Source of the DNA: Bradyrhizobium sp. SZCCHNS1050
Lineage (GTDB): Bacteria; Pseudomonadota; Alphaproteobacteria; Rhizobiales; Xanthobacteraceae
Length of the DNA: 64,000 nt
NCBI RefSeq assembly: GCF_032484785.1
Contig: NZ_JAUETR010000001.1
Location: forward strand, 1,240,001 to 1,304,000
Reading direction: 5' to 3'
Part shown: in pieces, positions 45,554 to 54,776 of the stretch
How positions within the stretch are numbered: the stretch's first letter is position 1
Layout of the letters: each line of letters opens with the position of its first letter
Made by a program: the position numbers and the translations under genes
The notes under the pieces: generated by a model
The model's database searches: none
Told to the model about the DNA's origin: nothing
Seen by the model: the letters and a program-made list of their open reading frames with translations, nothing else

Positions 45554-46450
45554 TCACGCGGCGGCCTGGCGCAAATGCTCGACGAGCAGTTTCGCCGGAC
45601 GCGGCAGCGCCTTGAAGCTGCGGGCGCAGATCACGAGCCGCCGATCGGCCCAGGCATCGCGCAGCGCGACGAGGCCGATCGGCATCGACCGCGCGCAACG
45701 TCGCGCCGCCGCTTCCGGCACGACGGCAATGCCGATCCCGGCCGCCACCATCTGGCAGATCGCGTCGAAATCGCGCAGCCTGGCCCGCACGTGCTGGCGG
45801 ATGCCGAGCCGCGCGGCGTGCCGGCCGATATGGACGTTGAGCGCCGTCCCCTGCGTGAGGCCGATGAAATCCTCCCCCGCGGTCTCGCTGAAGTCGATCT
45901 GTCGGCGCGCTGCGAACGGGCTGCGCCGTCCGGCCACCAGAATCAGCCGGTCCTTGCCGAAAGCGAAGCGCTCGATCGTCTCGGGCAGCGCGTGCTCCGC
46001 CGCAAAACCGAGATCCGCTCTGCCGGACACGATCGCCTCGGCGATCTCGGTGCTCTCGCGCTCCTCGACATCGACGTTGATGTCGGGATGCTCGCGCAGG
46101 AAGGCCGCCAGCGCCTTCGGCAGATGCTCGGCGAGGCCGACCGTGTTGGCGAGCAGCTGCACGTTGGCGCGACGGCCGGATGCGAAGCCCGAGAGCTCGC
46201 CCTGCATGGCCTCGACATTGGCCATGATGATGCGGGCGTGATCGAGCAGGCTCTCGCCCGCCGCGGTCAGCTCCACGCCGCGCCGGCCGCGCTTGAACAG
46301 CTCGACGCCAAACGCGTCCTCCAGGCCCTTGATCCGCGCGCTCGCCGAGGCCAGCGCCAGATGCGCCCGGTCGGCGCCGCCAGTGATGCTGCGGGCCTCG
46401 GCCACGACAATGAACAGCCTGAGATCGACCAGATCGAAACGCATGGTCAT
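45554..46450 (-). CDS. LysR-family transcriptional regulator
   Basis: A 298-residue LysR-type regulator. The N-terminal helix-turn-helix is clear (DLRLFIVVAEARSITGGADR, SASARIKGLEDAFG, LTAAGESLLDHA), followed by a substrate-binding co-inducer domain. It is divergent from the TauE/SafE gene at 46530 and shares an 80-base intergenic region with it, so it probably controls that exporter. The co-inducer is unknown. The first residues MTM give two possible ATG starts six bases apart. Confidence 0.93.
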   Translation of the reverse strand: MTMRFDLVDLRLFIVVAEARSITGGADRAHLALASASARIKGLEDAFGVELFKRGRRGVELTAAGESLLDHARIIMANVEAMQGELSGFASGRRANVQLLANTVGLAEHLPKALAAFLREHPDINVDVEERESTEIAEAIVSGRADLGFAAEHALPETIERFAFGKDRLILVAGRRSPFAARRQIDFSETAGEDFIGLTQGTALNVHIGRHAARLGIRQHVRARLRDFDAICQMVAAGIGIAVVPEAAARRCARSMPIGLVALRDAWADRRLVICARSFKALPRPAKLLVEHLRQAAA

Positions 46451-46529
46451 TCTGCCTCAGTCTTGGACGAAGGCTTGCTCCGTAACCTCCACATTGTGTC
46501 GTCGGCGCAGTCTGGTCAATGTGCCGACC

Positions 46530-47282
46530 ATGATCGACCCTATCCTCATCTTCATCGCCTTCGCGCTCACTTTGGCCGGCTTCGTCAAGGGCGCGCTCGG
46601 CCTCGGCCTGCCGACCATCTCGGTCGGACTGCTCGCGGTCGCCATGCCGCCGGGCCGGGCGCTCGCCATCGTCATCGTACCGGCCGTGATCACCAACATC
46701 TGGCAGACCTTCGCCGGCCCCTATCTGCGCGATATCGCCAGGCGCCTATGGCCGCTGATGCTGGGGACCGCGATCGGCATCTGCCTCAACGCCGGCGCGC
46801 TCAGCCATGCCTCGACCCGCTGGGGCAACGTCGCGCTCGGCGTCTTGCTGATGCTCTATGCCCTGCTCGGTCTCACCAAGCTCGCCTTCAAGGTCGCGCC
46901 CCCGCACGAGAAATGGGTCGGCGGCATCGTCGGCCTCGTCACCGGGCTGATCTCGGCCGCCACCGGCGTGCAGGTCGTACCTTCTGTGCCGTACATGCAG
47001 GCGATCGGGCTCGAGAAGGACGAGTTGGTCCAGGCCCTCGGCGTGTTCTTCACGGTCGCCACCGTCACGCTGGCCTTCAACTTGACGAGCTCCGGTCTGC
47101 TCAGCCCGGCCACCGCCCTGCCCGGCGCGGTCGCGATGGCCTGCGCCTTTGTCGGCATGTTCGCGGGCCAAGCGGCGCGATCCCGACTGCCGGCCGAGGC
47201 GTTCCGCCGTGTGTTCCTGATCGCCATGATCCTGCTCGGCCTGTATCTCGCCGGCACGGCGGTCGTCGAGCTGCTCCGGTAA
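46530..47282 (+). CDS. TauE/SafE-family sulfite/organosulfonate exporter
   Basis: A 250-residue membrane protein with about eight spans. The duplicated family motif is seen in KGALGLGLPTISVGLLAVA and its second-half counterpart VGGIVGLVTGLISAATGVQ. Such proteins export sulfite or sulfonate-derived anions, or take part in sulfur metabolite efflux; the substrate here is unknown. The ATG at 46530 begins with the first span (MIDPILIFIAFALTL); the frame is open well upstream over the divergent LysR gene but not coding there. Convergent with the LysE gene, their stop codons one base apart. Confidence 0.9.
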   Translation: MIDPILIFIAFALTLAGFVKGALGLGLPTISVGLLAVAMPPGRALAIVIVPAVITNIWQTFAGPYLRDIARRLWPLMLGTAIGICLNAGALSHASTRWGNVALGVLLMLYALLGLTKLAFKVAPPHEKWVGGIVGLVTGLISAATGVQVVPSVPYMQAIGLEKDELVQALGVFFTVATVTLAFNLTSSGLLSPATALPGAVAMACAFVGMFAGQAARSRLPAEAFRRVFLIAMILLGLYLAGTAVVELLR

Positions 47283-47283
47283 G

Positions 47284-47925
47284 TCAGCGCGCCTCGAGCA
47301 TCGCGATCCGGACGCCGAGATAGATCAGCAGCCCGCCGATCGTGCGGTTGAGCCAGAGCAGCGCGGCGGACGAGTCGCGCACGCGGCGCGCTGCACGGGC
47401 CGCGACGACGGCGACGCCGAGACACCAGATCGTGCTGTTGACGATGAAGATCGTGCCGAGCAGCAGGAAGGCGATCGCCTTGTGCGGCGCCTCGGCTGCG
47501 ACGAATTGCGGCAGGAAGGCGAGGAAGAACATCGCGACCTTCGGATTGAGGATGTTGGTGAGCGCGCCCTGCCAGAACGCTTGGCGCAGCGTCACCACCG
47601 GCATCGACGTCGCATCACTGGCCCTGGCGGCGTCCGGCCGCCGCGCCAGAAGCTGCGTGATGCCGAGATAGACCAGATAGGCCGCACCGGCCCATTTCAC
47701 CGTCGCGAAGGCCGTCGCGGAGGCCGTGAGCAGCGCCGACAGCCCGATCGCACTTCCGAACACGTGAACCAGGCAGCCCGTGCTGATGCCGAAGGCGGCA
47801 GCGGCCCCGCCGCGCCAGCCCATCTGCGCGCTGCGGCCAACGATGTAGGCGGTGTCGGGACCCGGCGTGATGTTGAGCAGCAGCCCGGAGACGAGAAACA
47901 AAGGCAGATCGTGAATGCCGAGCAT
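47284..47925 (-). CDS. LysE/RhtB-family amino acid exporter
   Basis: A 213-residue inner-membrane exporter with six spans. The family N-terminal motif is LLLNITPGPDTAYIVGRS, with the GPD motif conserved, followed by GGAAAAFGISTGCLVHVFGS, and later LTNILNPKVAMFFLAFLPQF. These proteins export homoserine, threonine or similar amino acids; the exact substrate is not evident. ATG 47923-47925 begins MLGIHDLPLFL. It stands alone, convergent with the TauE gene. Confidence 0.92.
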   Translation of the reverse strand: MLGIHDLPLFLVSGLLLNITPGPDTAYIVGRSAQMGWRGGAAAAFGISTGCLVHVFGSAIGLSALLTASATAFATVKWAGAAYLVYLGITQLLARRPDAARASDATSMPVVTLRQAFWQGALTNILNPKVAMFFLAFLPQFVAAEAPHKAIAFLLLGTIFIVNSTIWCLGVAVVAARAARRVRDSSAALLWLNRTIGGLLIYLGVRIAMLEAR

Positions 47926-48096
47926 GATTGAACATTTCCTAACAATAACGGTCTAACCATACCTGGCCTCGGCATTGCCGTCTCGCGCCGCAGAGGCCGG
48001 CGCGGGGCCGCATGGCGAGGTGCCGCGATGGGTTCTGGAAAAGCGTTGGATTTGGCCGCCTCGGCCGTGGTATGCGCGAGGCGGGAGCACGATGTG

Positions 48097-49842
48097 ATGG
48101 AAAGACGCCTCGCTGCCATCCTTTGCGCCGACGTCGCCGGCTATTCACGCATGATGGGGATTGACGAGGACGGCACGCACGCCGCCTTCAAGGCTCATCG
48201 CGGCGCCATCCATCCGATCATCCTCAACCACGCCGGCCGCATCGTCAAACACACCGGCGACGGCTTTCTGCTGGAATTCGCCAACGCCGCCAGCGCCATC
48301 CAGTTCGGGATCGAGATGCAGTCCCTGATGGCGGAGCGCAACGCCGATCTGCCGTCCGACCGCAACATGCGCTTCCGGCTGGGAATCCATCAGGGTGAGT
48401 TTACGGTCGATGACGGCGAGGCCTTCGGCGACGGCATCAATGTCGCCGTCAATCTGGAATCGATCGCCGTCCCGGGCGGTGTTGCCGTCTCGGCCAAGGC
48501 TTATGAGGAGGCCGGCCTGCAACTCCCCGTCAAGCTGACCAGCGCCGGAAGCTTTCAGTTCAAGAACCTGCGGGAGCCGGTGCAGGCGTGGACATGGGAG
48601 CCGGGTAGCGAGGCGGCGATCCGGGCCGGGACGAGCGTCACCGGCCTGCCGCCGCAATATCGCACCGCGATCGTCGGCGTGCTGCCATTCGTCAACCTCT
48701 CCGACGACGCCGACGCCTATCTCGCCGACGGGCTCGCGGACGACCTGATCCATGCGCTGTCGCTGCAATCGTTCTTTCGTGTCCTGAGCCGCACCTCGAC
48801 GTTTCGCTTCAGGGACCGCGGCCTCAATCCCCGCCTGGTCGCACGCGAGATCGATGCGACCTACCTGATTCAGGGAACGGTGCGGCGCTCTCGTCACAAG
48901 CTCCGCGTGACGGCGGAGCTGATCGCGCCCGAGACCGGCGCTCAATTGTGGACCGGTCGCTATGACGGCGATGTCGGTGATCTCTTCGCGATGCAGGACG
49001 AGATCACCACCAGCCTATGCGCGGCGCTGATGCCGGAGATCTATCGTGTCGAAGCCTCGATTCCAGTCCGCGCGCCGGCGACCGACCCGACCGGATGGGA
49101 CCGCTTCCTGCGCGGTCTGTCGCACTACTACCGACCGACCAAGGCCGACTACGAGATCTCCATCTCGCTGTTTCGGCAAGCCATTGCGCTTGATCCCACG
49201 CTCGGTCTCGCGCACGCTTATCTCGCGACCATTCTGATGCAGGGCATCAATTTCGGCTGGATCAAGGGCTCGCGCGAGCTCTGGCAGGAGGCGAAGAATC
49301 TGGCCTTGGACAGCGTGCGGCTCGACGGGCGCTCCTCGTTCGCCTATGCGATCCTGGCCTTCGTGCAGGCCATGCAGGGCGACCATGACGACGGCATGAA
49401 GGCGGCGCGCAAGGCGACCGAGCTCAATGCCTACGACATGGGCGCACGCGGCGTGCTCGGGCTCTGCCATATGGTCAACGGCGAGCACCAGCAGGCGATC
49501 GATCTGTTCTCGATCGCGGCCCAGCGCGGCAACAGCGATCCGCGCTACCAATGGCCGGCGCTGAATGCCTACAGCCACTACCTGCTCGGCCGCTATGAGG
49601 CGGCGTTGTCCTGGGCCCGCGAGGAGCTGTTTCTCTACCCGAACCATCTGCAGGCGCTGACGATCCGCGCGGCGACCCTGGCGCAGCTTGGTGCGATCGA
49701 CCAGGCGGGCGACGCCGTCGACGTGCTGTACGCGCAATACCCCTGGCTCACGCTCGACCGCCACATCAAGAACATCCGATGGAAACGCCGGGACGACATC
49801 GACCACTACCGCGACGGACTGATCAAGGCCGGGCTGACCTGA
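48097..49842 (+). CDS. class III cyclase-TolB-TPR protein lacking the catalytic Arg
   Basis: A 581-residue soluble protein. Residues 1-170 form a class III adenylate/guanylate cyclase domain: metal Asp12 (CADVAGYS) and Asp55 (KHTGDGF) are present and Asn115 is kept, but the transition-state Arg in the NxAxR motif is Asn119 (GINVAVNLE). Catalysis is therefore doubtful. Residues about 185-300 form a TolB-like domain (GVLPFVNLSDDADAYLADG), and 330-560 TPR-type helices. The start ATG 48097 matches its paralogue at 49957, with GGGAG upstream. It is probably a sensor or a partner of the intact downstream copy. Confidence 0.9.
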   Translation: MERRLAAILCADVAGYSRMMGIDEDGTHAAFKAHRGAIHPIILNHAGRIVKHTGDGFLLEFANAASAIQFGIEMQSLMAERNADLPSDRNMRFRLGIHQGEFTVDDGEAFGDGINVAVNLESIAVPGGVAVSAKAYEEAGLQLPVKLTSAGSFQFKNLREPVQAWTWEPGSEAAIRAGTSVTGLPPQYRTAIVGVLPFVNLSDDADAYLADGLADDLIHALSLQSFFRVLSRTSTFRFRDRGLNPRLVAREIDATYLIQGTVRRSRHKLRVTAELIAPETGAQLWTGRYDGDVGDLFAMQDEITTSLCAALMPEIYRVEASIPVRAPATDPTGWDRFLRGLSHYYRPTKADYEISISLFRQAIALDPTLGLAHAYLATILMQGINFGWIKGSRELWQEAKNLALDSVRLDGRSSFAYAILAFVQAMQGDHDDGMKAARKATELNAYDMGARGVLGLCHMVNGEHQQAIDLFSIAAQRGNSDPRYQWPALNAYSHYLLGRYEAALSWAREELFLYPNHLQALTIRAATLAQLGAIDQAGDAVDVLYAQYPWLTLDRHIKNIRWKRRDDIDHYRDGLIKAGLT

Positions 49843-49956
49843 GCCAATCGGGTCCAATGTCGCCGGCCCGCCACATGGCCTACACATTGCTTCCGCAAAT
49901 TGATTGGATTCGACCGCTGTTGCCGTGGTATCGCCCTGAGTAGGAGCAAAGACGGA

Positions 49957-51750
49957 ATGGAGAGACGGCTGGCCGCGATTGTCTGTGCCGATGTGGTCGG
50001 TTACTCGCGGATGATGGGCGCCGACGAGGCGGGAACCCATGCCGCGTTCAAGGCCCATCGCGGCGCCATCCACCCGATCATCCTCAATCACGGCGGCCGC
50101 ATCGTGAAATACACAGGGGACGGGTTTCTCCTGGAATTTCCGAGCGTCGTCGGCGCCATCGCGGCCTCCGTCGAGGTGCAGAAGCTGATGGCCGAGCGCA
50201 ATGCTCATTTGCCGGCCGACCGGGTGATGCAGTTTCGCCTCGGCCTCAACATGGGCGACGTCATCTTCGATGAGGACGAGGTGTTCGGCGACGGCGTCAA
50301 CACCGCGGTGCGGCTTGAAGCCGCAGCACCGCCCGGCGGAATTGCCGTCTCCCACAAGGCCTACCAGGAAGCCAGCAAGCACCTCACGGTCACCTTCGTC
50401 GACCGCGGGCCGTTCCGCTTCAAGAACATCGAAGACACCATCAACGTCTGGACCTGGGATCCGTCCTCGCCGGAGAAGAGCCGCGAGCAGCGGTCCGCCA
50501 CGACCCTGCCGGCGCAATACCGCACCGCCATCGTCGGCGTGCTGCCATTCGCCAATCTCAGCGGCGAGACCGACGAATACTTCTCGGACGGCCTGGCCGA
50601 AGACCTCATCCATGCGCTGTCGCTGCAGTCGTTCTTCCGGGTGCTCAGCCGCAACTCCACCTTCGCCTTCAAGCATGCCGGCATGAGTGCCCGCCTGATC
50701 GCGCGCGAGATCGATGCGACCTATCTCATCCAGGGCTCGGTGCGGCGCTCCGGCGACAAGATCAGGGTTACCGCCGAGCTGGTCGCGCCGGAGAACGGCG
50801 AGCAGCTGTGGGCCGGCCGCTACGACCGCGACATCGGCGACCTGTTTGCAGTGCAGGATGACATCACCGCCAACCTCTGCACCGCGCTGATCCCCGAGAT
50901 CTATCGCGCGGAGGCGGCGGTGCCGGTGCGGTCCAAGACCACGGACCTCACGGCGTGGGATCGCTTCCTGCGCGGGCTGTCGCACTACTACCAGCCGACC
51001 AAGGCCGACTACGAGAGCTCGATCGCGCTGTTCCGCGAGGCGATCAGGATCGACCCAGGTCTTGCGATCGCCCACACCTATCTCGGCACCATCCTGCTGC
51101 AGGGCATCCATTTCGGCTGGATCAGGAACTCACGGGAGCTGTGGGACGAGGCAATGGCGCTGGCCGAGGCCGGCGTCCGGCTAGATTCCCGCTCGTCCTT
51201 CTCCTATTCGCTGCTGGCCTATGTCCATGCCATGCAGGGCCGGGTCGAGGCCGGGATGGAGGCGGCGCGCAAGTCGCTGCAGCTCAATCCCTATGACATG
51301 GGCGCGCGCGGCGTGCTCGGCGTCTGCCATCTCGTCGCCGGCGAGCACCGCCAGGCGATCGAGCTGTTCTCGGTGGCGGCCCAGCGCGGCAACAGCGATC
51401 CGCGCTATCAATGGTCGGTGCTGAGCGCGTTCAGCCATTACATGCTCGGCCAGTACGACGCCTCGCTGTCCTGGGCGCGAGAGTCGCACTATCAGAACCC
51501 GAACCATCTGCAGTGCCTCGCCATCCGCGCCGCCGCGCTGGCGCAGCTCGGACGCTCGGTCGAAGCCGGCGAGGCCGTCGCGGCACTTTTGAGCCAGCAT
51601 CCGTGGATGACGATCGAGCGCCTCCTGAGCAACATCCGCTGGCGCAATCCCGCCGACATCGCGCACTATCGCGACGGCCTCACCAAGGCCGGCATCCCGT
51701 TGACCAAGCTCACCCTGGTGGACACCAAGGCCAAGTTCGCGGGCGAATAG
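49957..51750 (+). CDS. class III adenylate/guanylate cyclase with TolB-like and TPR regions
   Basis: A 597-residue paralogue of the preceding protein, more than half identical throughout. Its cyclase domain keeps Asp12, Asp55, Asn115 and Arg119 (GVNTAVRLE), so it should make cAMP (or cGMP). The Lys51 before GDG is in the position that often marks adenine specificity. A TolB-like domain (GVLPFANLSGETDEYFSDG) and TPR helices follow; these are usually protein-interaction parts. ATG 49957 is set by GGAG ten bases upstream. The gap of 114 bases between the pair suggests either one operon or separate promoters. Confidence 0.93.
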   Translation: MERRLAAIVCADVVGYSRMMGADEAGTHAAFKAHRGAIHPIILNHGGRIVKYTGDGFLLEFPSVVGAIAASVEVQKLMAERNAHLPADRVMQFRLGLNMGDVIFDEDEVFGDGVNTAVRLEAAAPPGGIAVSHKAYQEASKHLTVTFVDRGPFRFKNIEDTINVWTWDPSSPEKSREQRSATTLPAQYRTAIVGVLPFANLSGETDEYFSDGLAEDLIHALSLQSFFRVLSRNSTFAFKHAGMSARLIAREIDATYLIQGSVRRSGDKIRVTAELVAPENGEQLWAGRYDRDIGDLFAVQDDITANLCTALIPEIYRAEAAVPVRSKTTDLTAWDRFLRGLSHYYQPTKADYESSIALFREAIRIDPGLAIAHTYLGTILLQGIHFGWIRNSRELWDEAMALAEAGVRLDSRSSFSYSLLAYVHAMQGRVEAGMEAARKSLQLNPYDMGARGVLGVCHLVAGEHRQAIELFSVAAQRGNSDPRYQWSVLSAFSHYMLGQYDASLSWARESHYQNPNHLQCLAIRAAALAQLGRSVEAGEAVAALLSQHPWMTIERLLSNIRWRNPADIAHYRDGLTKAGIPLTKLTLVDTKAKFAGE

Positions 51751-51924
51751 CGCGATCGCGACTTGAGGTTGACACTTGGGCGGGTTGCGCCAATCATTCA
51801 CGATTGCATTGTAGCGTTCAGACGGCGGCCGATCCGCCCGTTCCTCGGCGCAATTCGGCGTCGTCCTCGTTTGTTTGCGTGATTTCGTTTTCATCACTCA
51901 GGTGCTTTCCAAGGATGTTCTTCG

Positions 51925-54729
51925 ATGCAAGAAGACAGCGCCCGCGCCCGTGACGCCCTGCCCGGACAGCTTCCGGTCTCGTCCGACAACCCGTGTCCCT
52001 TCCTGCGCGCGCTCGTCGCCGGCGGCTTCGTCGACGGCCACAGCGTCCCCTTGAAGACCATCGGCGACCGGGTCGAGGCGGCGAGCGGCGAGACCGGCTT
52101 CAAGAAGCGGCTCGTCGGCATCGAGACCTTTGGCGTTGCGCTGATCGCGAACGGCCTGTCGCCGCTGCGGCTGCTGAAGAGCCTGTGGTCCGGCGCCGAT
52201 CTCGACCAGTTGCGCAACGGCCCGCTCGACAAACATGGCGGCGGATCGCGCATTCTCGACGCCGAGGCCAAGGTTCATCCCGAGGAGATCGACCGGTTCG
52301 CGAGCTTCGGCAGCGACTATCCCGATCCCAACGGGGGCACCGAGCGCGGCCTCAACGAGGCGCAGATCCAGACTTTCATGAAGGCCAATCTGACGCGCGA
52401 CGGCGACCGAGCGCGCTGGTACTTCCCCATTCTGATGCAGGGCGAATGGCCGGTGCTGCTCAACATCCTCGGCAAGGGCGAGGGCGACGGCCGCTATCTC
52501 TCCGTTGCCGAGGTCCGCACGCTGTTCGTCGACCGCCGCCTGCCGCAGCGTATCGCCGCGCGGCTGATGGCCAAGCCCAAGCCCGCGAACATCGTCTGGC
52601 GTATCGGCAAGGCGCTCGTCGGCACGACAGTGCTGGCCGGCGCCGCCGTGTTGCTCGCCTGGGTGGCCGCGCCCGACGCCGTCAGCGACAAGCTCGGCAA
52701 GGTTCTGCCGAAGAAGGTCGCGGCGTTGATCCCGCCCGCTTTGCCCGAGACCGAGCCGACCAGGGCGGCCTATTGGCTCGATCAGGGCTGGACCACGCAG
52801 GACCGGCACTGGTTTCACCACGTGACGCAGGGCACCGCGACCTTCCCGATTCCCTACGCCTGGTTCATGGCGATGGAGCAGCCTTATCTGGCGCCGTTCG
52901 GCACGCCCGGCCTGATCTCCGACAGCGCCTATCTCGAACGTTTCGGCTTCATCCCGAGCCCGAAGAGCGTCGACGGCGACCCAAGCGTCCTCCGGCCGTT
53001 CGGCTACGCCGCGACGGCTGCCAAGACCGAGCCCGCAGCGCCACTGCCCGCCGGCCTCAAGCCGACCCCGGCCGGCAACGAAGGCGGCCTGCCGGTCGGC
53101 TTTGCCCGGCTCACCGGCGCGACCGATCCCGCCACCGGCGCCGCGCAGTCCGACAAGATCGGCCTGACCTGCGCGGCCTGTCACTCCGGCAGCATCCACT
53201 ACAAGGGTGTGAGCGTACGCTTCGACGGCGGCCCCGGCATGGTCGACCTGCGCAAGCTTGAAGAGGCCATGGGCTTTGCGATGATATTCACGCAATACGT
53301 GCCCGGCCGCTTCACGCGCTTTGCCGATCGCGTGCTCGGACCGAATGCGTCCGACGCCGATCGCGCGAGCCTGAAGAAGGGCCTGAAGGCCGCGATCGAT
53401 TTCGCGCTCAACATGCAGGCCAACAACTACAAGACCACGATCGAAGCCAAGGGCCAGACCGAGACGGAGGAAGGCTTCGGCCGGCTCGACGCGCTGAACC
53501 GCATCGGCAACCAGGTATTCTACCTCGACATGGCCTCGAGCGGTCTGCCCAACATGCTCGACAACCAGGAGGCCATCGACGCGCCGGTGTCCTACCCTCC
53601 GATCTGGACCGTGCCGTGGTTCTCCTGGGCGCAATATGACGGATCGATCGCGCAGCCCCTGATCCGCAATGCCGGCGAGGCGCTCGGCGTCTCCGCACAG
53701 ATCAACTTCTCACCGAAGACCGCGAGCGACAGACTGTGGCGCTCGTCGATGGCGATCGATAACCTGCTCTACATCGAGAACATGCTGCGCGGTCCCGATC
53801 CGTTCGCGACCACGACGCCCGCGTTCGGCGGGCTGACCTCGCCGAAATGGCCGGAGAAGCTGTTCGCCGGCGACGACGCCTGGAAGATCGATCCGGCCCG
53901 CGTCGAACGCGGCCGTAAGCTCTATGCGGCTGTCTGTGTCGAGTGCCATCTCGGCCCGGTCGCCGACACCGTGTTCGACAAGACCTATCCGGACAAGAGC
54001 TTCTGGAAGATCAAGCCGGCCGATGACTGGGAGAGCAAGGGCTGGAACGCCAAGGGCCCGATCCTCGACCTCGTGCAGAAGCCCGTCGAGGCGATGCAGA
54101 CCGACCCCGGACAGGCGAGCATTCTCGCCAACCGCAAGGTCAACGTGGCAGGCTTCCTCGAGGTCGATCCGGCCAAGGACCTGAAGGGCTGCAACCTGCC
54201 GCAGGGCTCGACCACGGAGATGCCCTATGCGCTGGCGCTGATGGCCGTCGTGCAGAAGGCCAGCGACAAATGGATGGAGGACCGCAAGATCTCCGAGGCG
54301 GAGCGGGCCGCATTGTGGGGCGATCGCAGGAACTGCCCCAACCCGGCCGGCAAGAGCTATCGCGCCCGCCCGCTCAACGGCGTGTGGGCGACCGCACCCT
54401 ATCTGCACAACGGCTCGGTGCCGTCGCTGTACTGGCTGCTGACGCCGGCTGCCGAGCGGCCGACATCGTTCTGCCAGGGCGCGCGCGACTATGACCCGAA
54501 GCCGGTCGGCTTCGCCGTGCCGAAGGGCGGCGAGAGCACGTGCAAGGTCGGACAGACGCTGTTCGTGACCAGCGATTCCAGCGGCAAGCCGATCAAGGGC
54601 AACAGCACGCTCGGCCATTCCTTCGAAGGGCCGACGAAGCCCAACAAGGACTATCCGAACGGCATCATCGGCGGTGCCTTCTCGGAGGACGAGCGCTGGG
54701 ACCTGATCGAGTACCTGAAGACGCTGTGA
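51925..54729 (+). CDS. large di-heme cytochrome c (peroxidase/RoxA-like) with N-terminal cytoplasmic domain
   Basis: A 934-residue protein. Residues 1-220 are hydrophilic with no signal peptide and would be cytoplasmic. One span at about 226-246 (LVGTTVLAGAAVLLAWVAAP) then anchors a large periplasmic part with two heme c sites, CAACH (Cys416) and CVECH (Cys671). The C-terminal motif GVWATAPYLHNGSVPSLYWL is typical of MauG/RoxA/di-heme cytochrome c peroxidase relatives. The substrate is unknown. ATG 51925 has AAGGA about ten bases upstream. It is convergent with the dab genes. A cytosolic domain fused to such a cytochrome is unusual. Confidence 0.85.
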   Translation: MQEDSARARDALPGQLPVSSDNPCPFLRALVAGGFVDGHSVPLKTIGDRVEAASGETGFKKRLVGIETFGVALIANGLSPLRLLKSLWSGADLDQLRNGPLDKHGGGSRILDAEAKVHPEEIDRFASFGSDYPDPNGGTERGLNEAQIQTFMKANLTRDGDRARWYFPILMQGEWPVLLNILGKGEGDGRYLSVAEVRTLFVDRRLPQRIAARLMAKPKPANIVWRIGKALVGTTVLAGAAVLLAWVAAPDAVSDKLGKVLPKKVAALIPPALPETEPTRAAYWLDQGWTTQDRHWFHHVTQGTATFPIPYAWFMAMEQPYLAPFGTPGLISDSAYLERFGFIPSPKSVDGDPSVLRPFGYAATAAKTEPAAPLPAGLKPTPAGNEGGLPVGFARLTGATDPATGAAQSDKIGLTCAACHSGSIHYKGVSVRFDGGPGMVDLRKLEEAMGFAMIFTQYVPGRFTRFADRVLGPNASDADRASLKKGLKAAIDFALNMQANNYKTTIEAKGQTETEEGFGRLDALNRIGNQVFYLDMASSGLPNMLDNQEAIDAPVSYPPIWTVPWFSWAQYDGSIAQPLIRNAGEALGVSAQINFSPKTASDRLWRSSMAIDNLLYIENMLRGPDPFATTTPAFGGLTSPKWPEKLFAGDDAWKIDPARVERGRKLYAAVCVECHLGPVADTVFDKTYPDKSFWKIKPADDWESKGWNAKGPILDLVQKPVEAMQTDPGQASILANRKVNVAGFLEVDPAKDLKGCNLPQGSTTEMPYALALMAVVQKASDKWMEDRKISEAERAALWGDRRNCPNPAGKSYRARPLNGVWATAPYLHNGSVPSLYWLLTPAAERPTSFCQGARDYDPKPVGFAVPKGGESTCKVGQTLFVTSDSSGKPIKGNSTLGHSFEGPTKPNKDYPNGIIGGAFSEDERWDLIEYLKTL

Positions 54730-54776
54730 GGTCACGCGACGGTGCGGCCTGCTGATCATGGGGCGCACCGCCGGCT

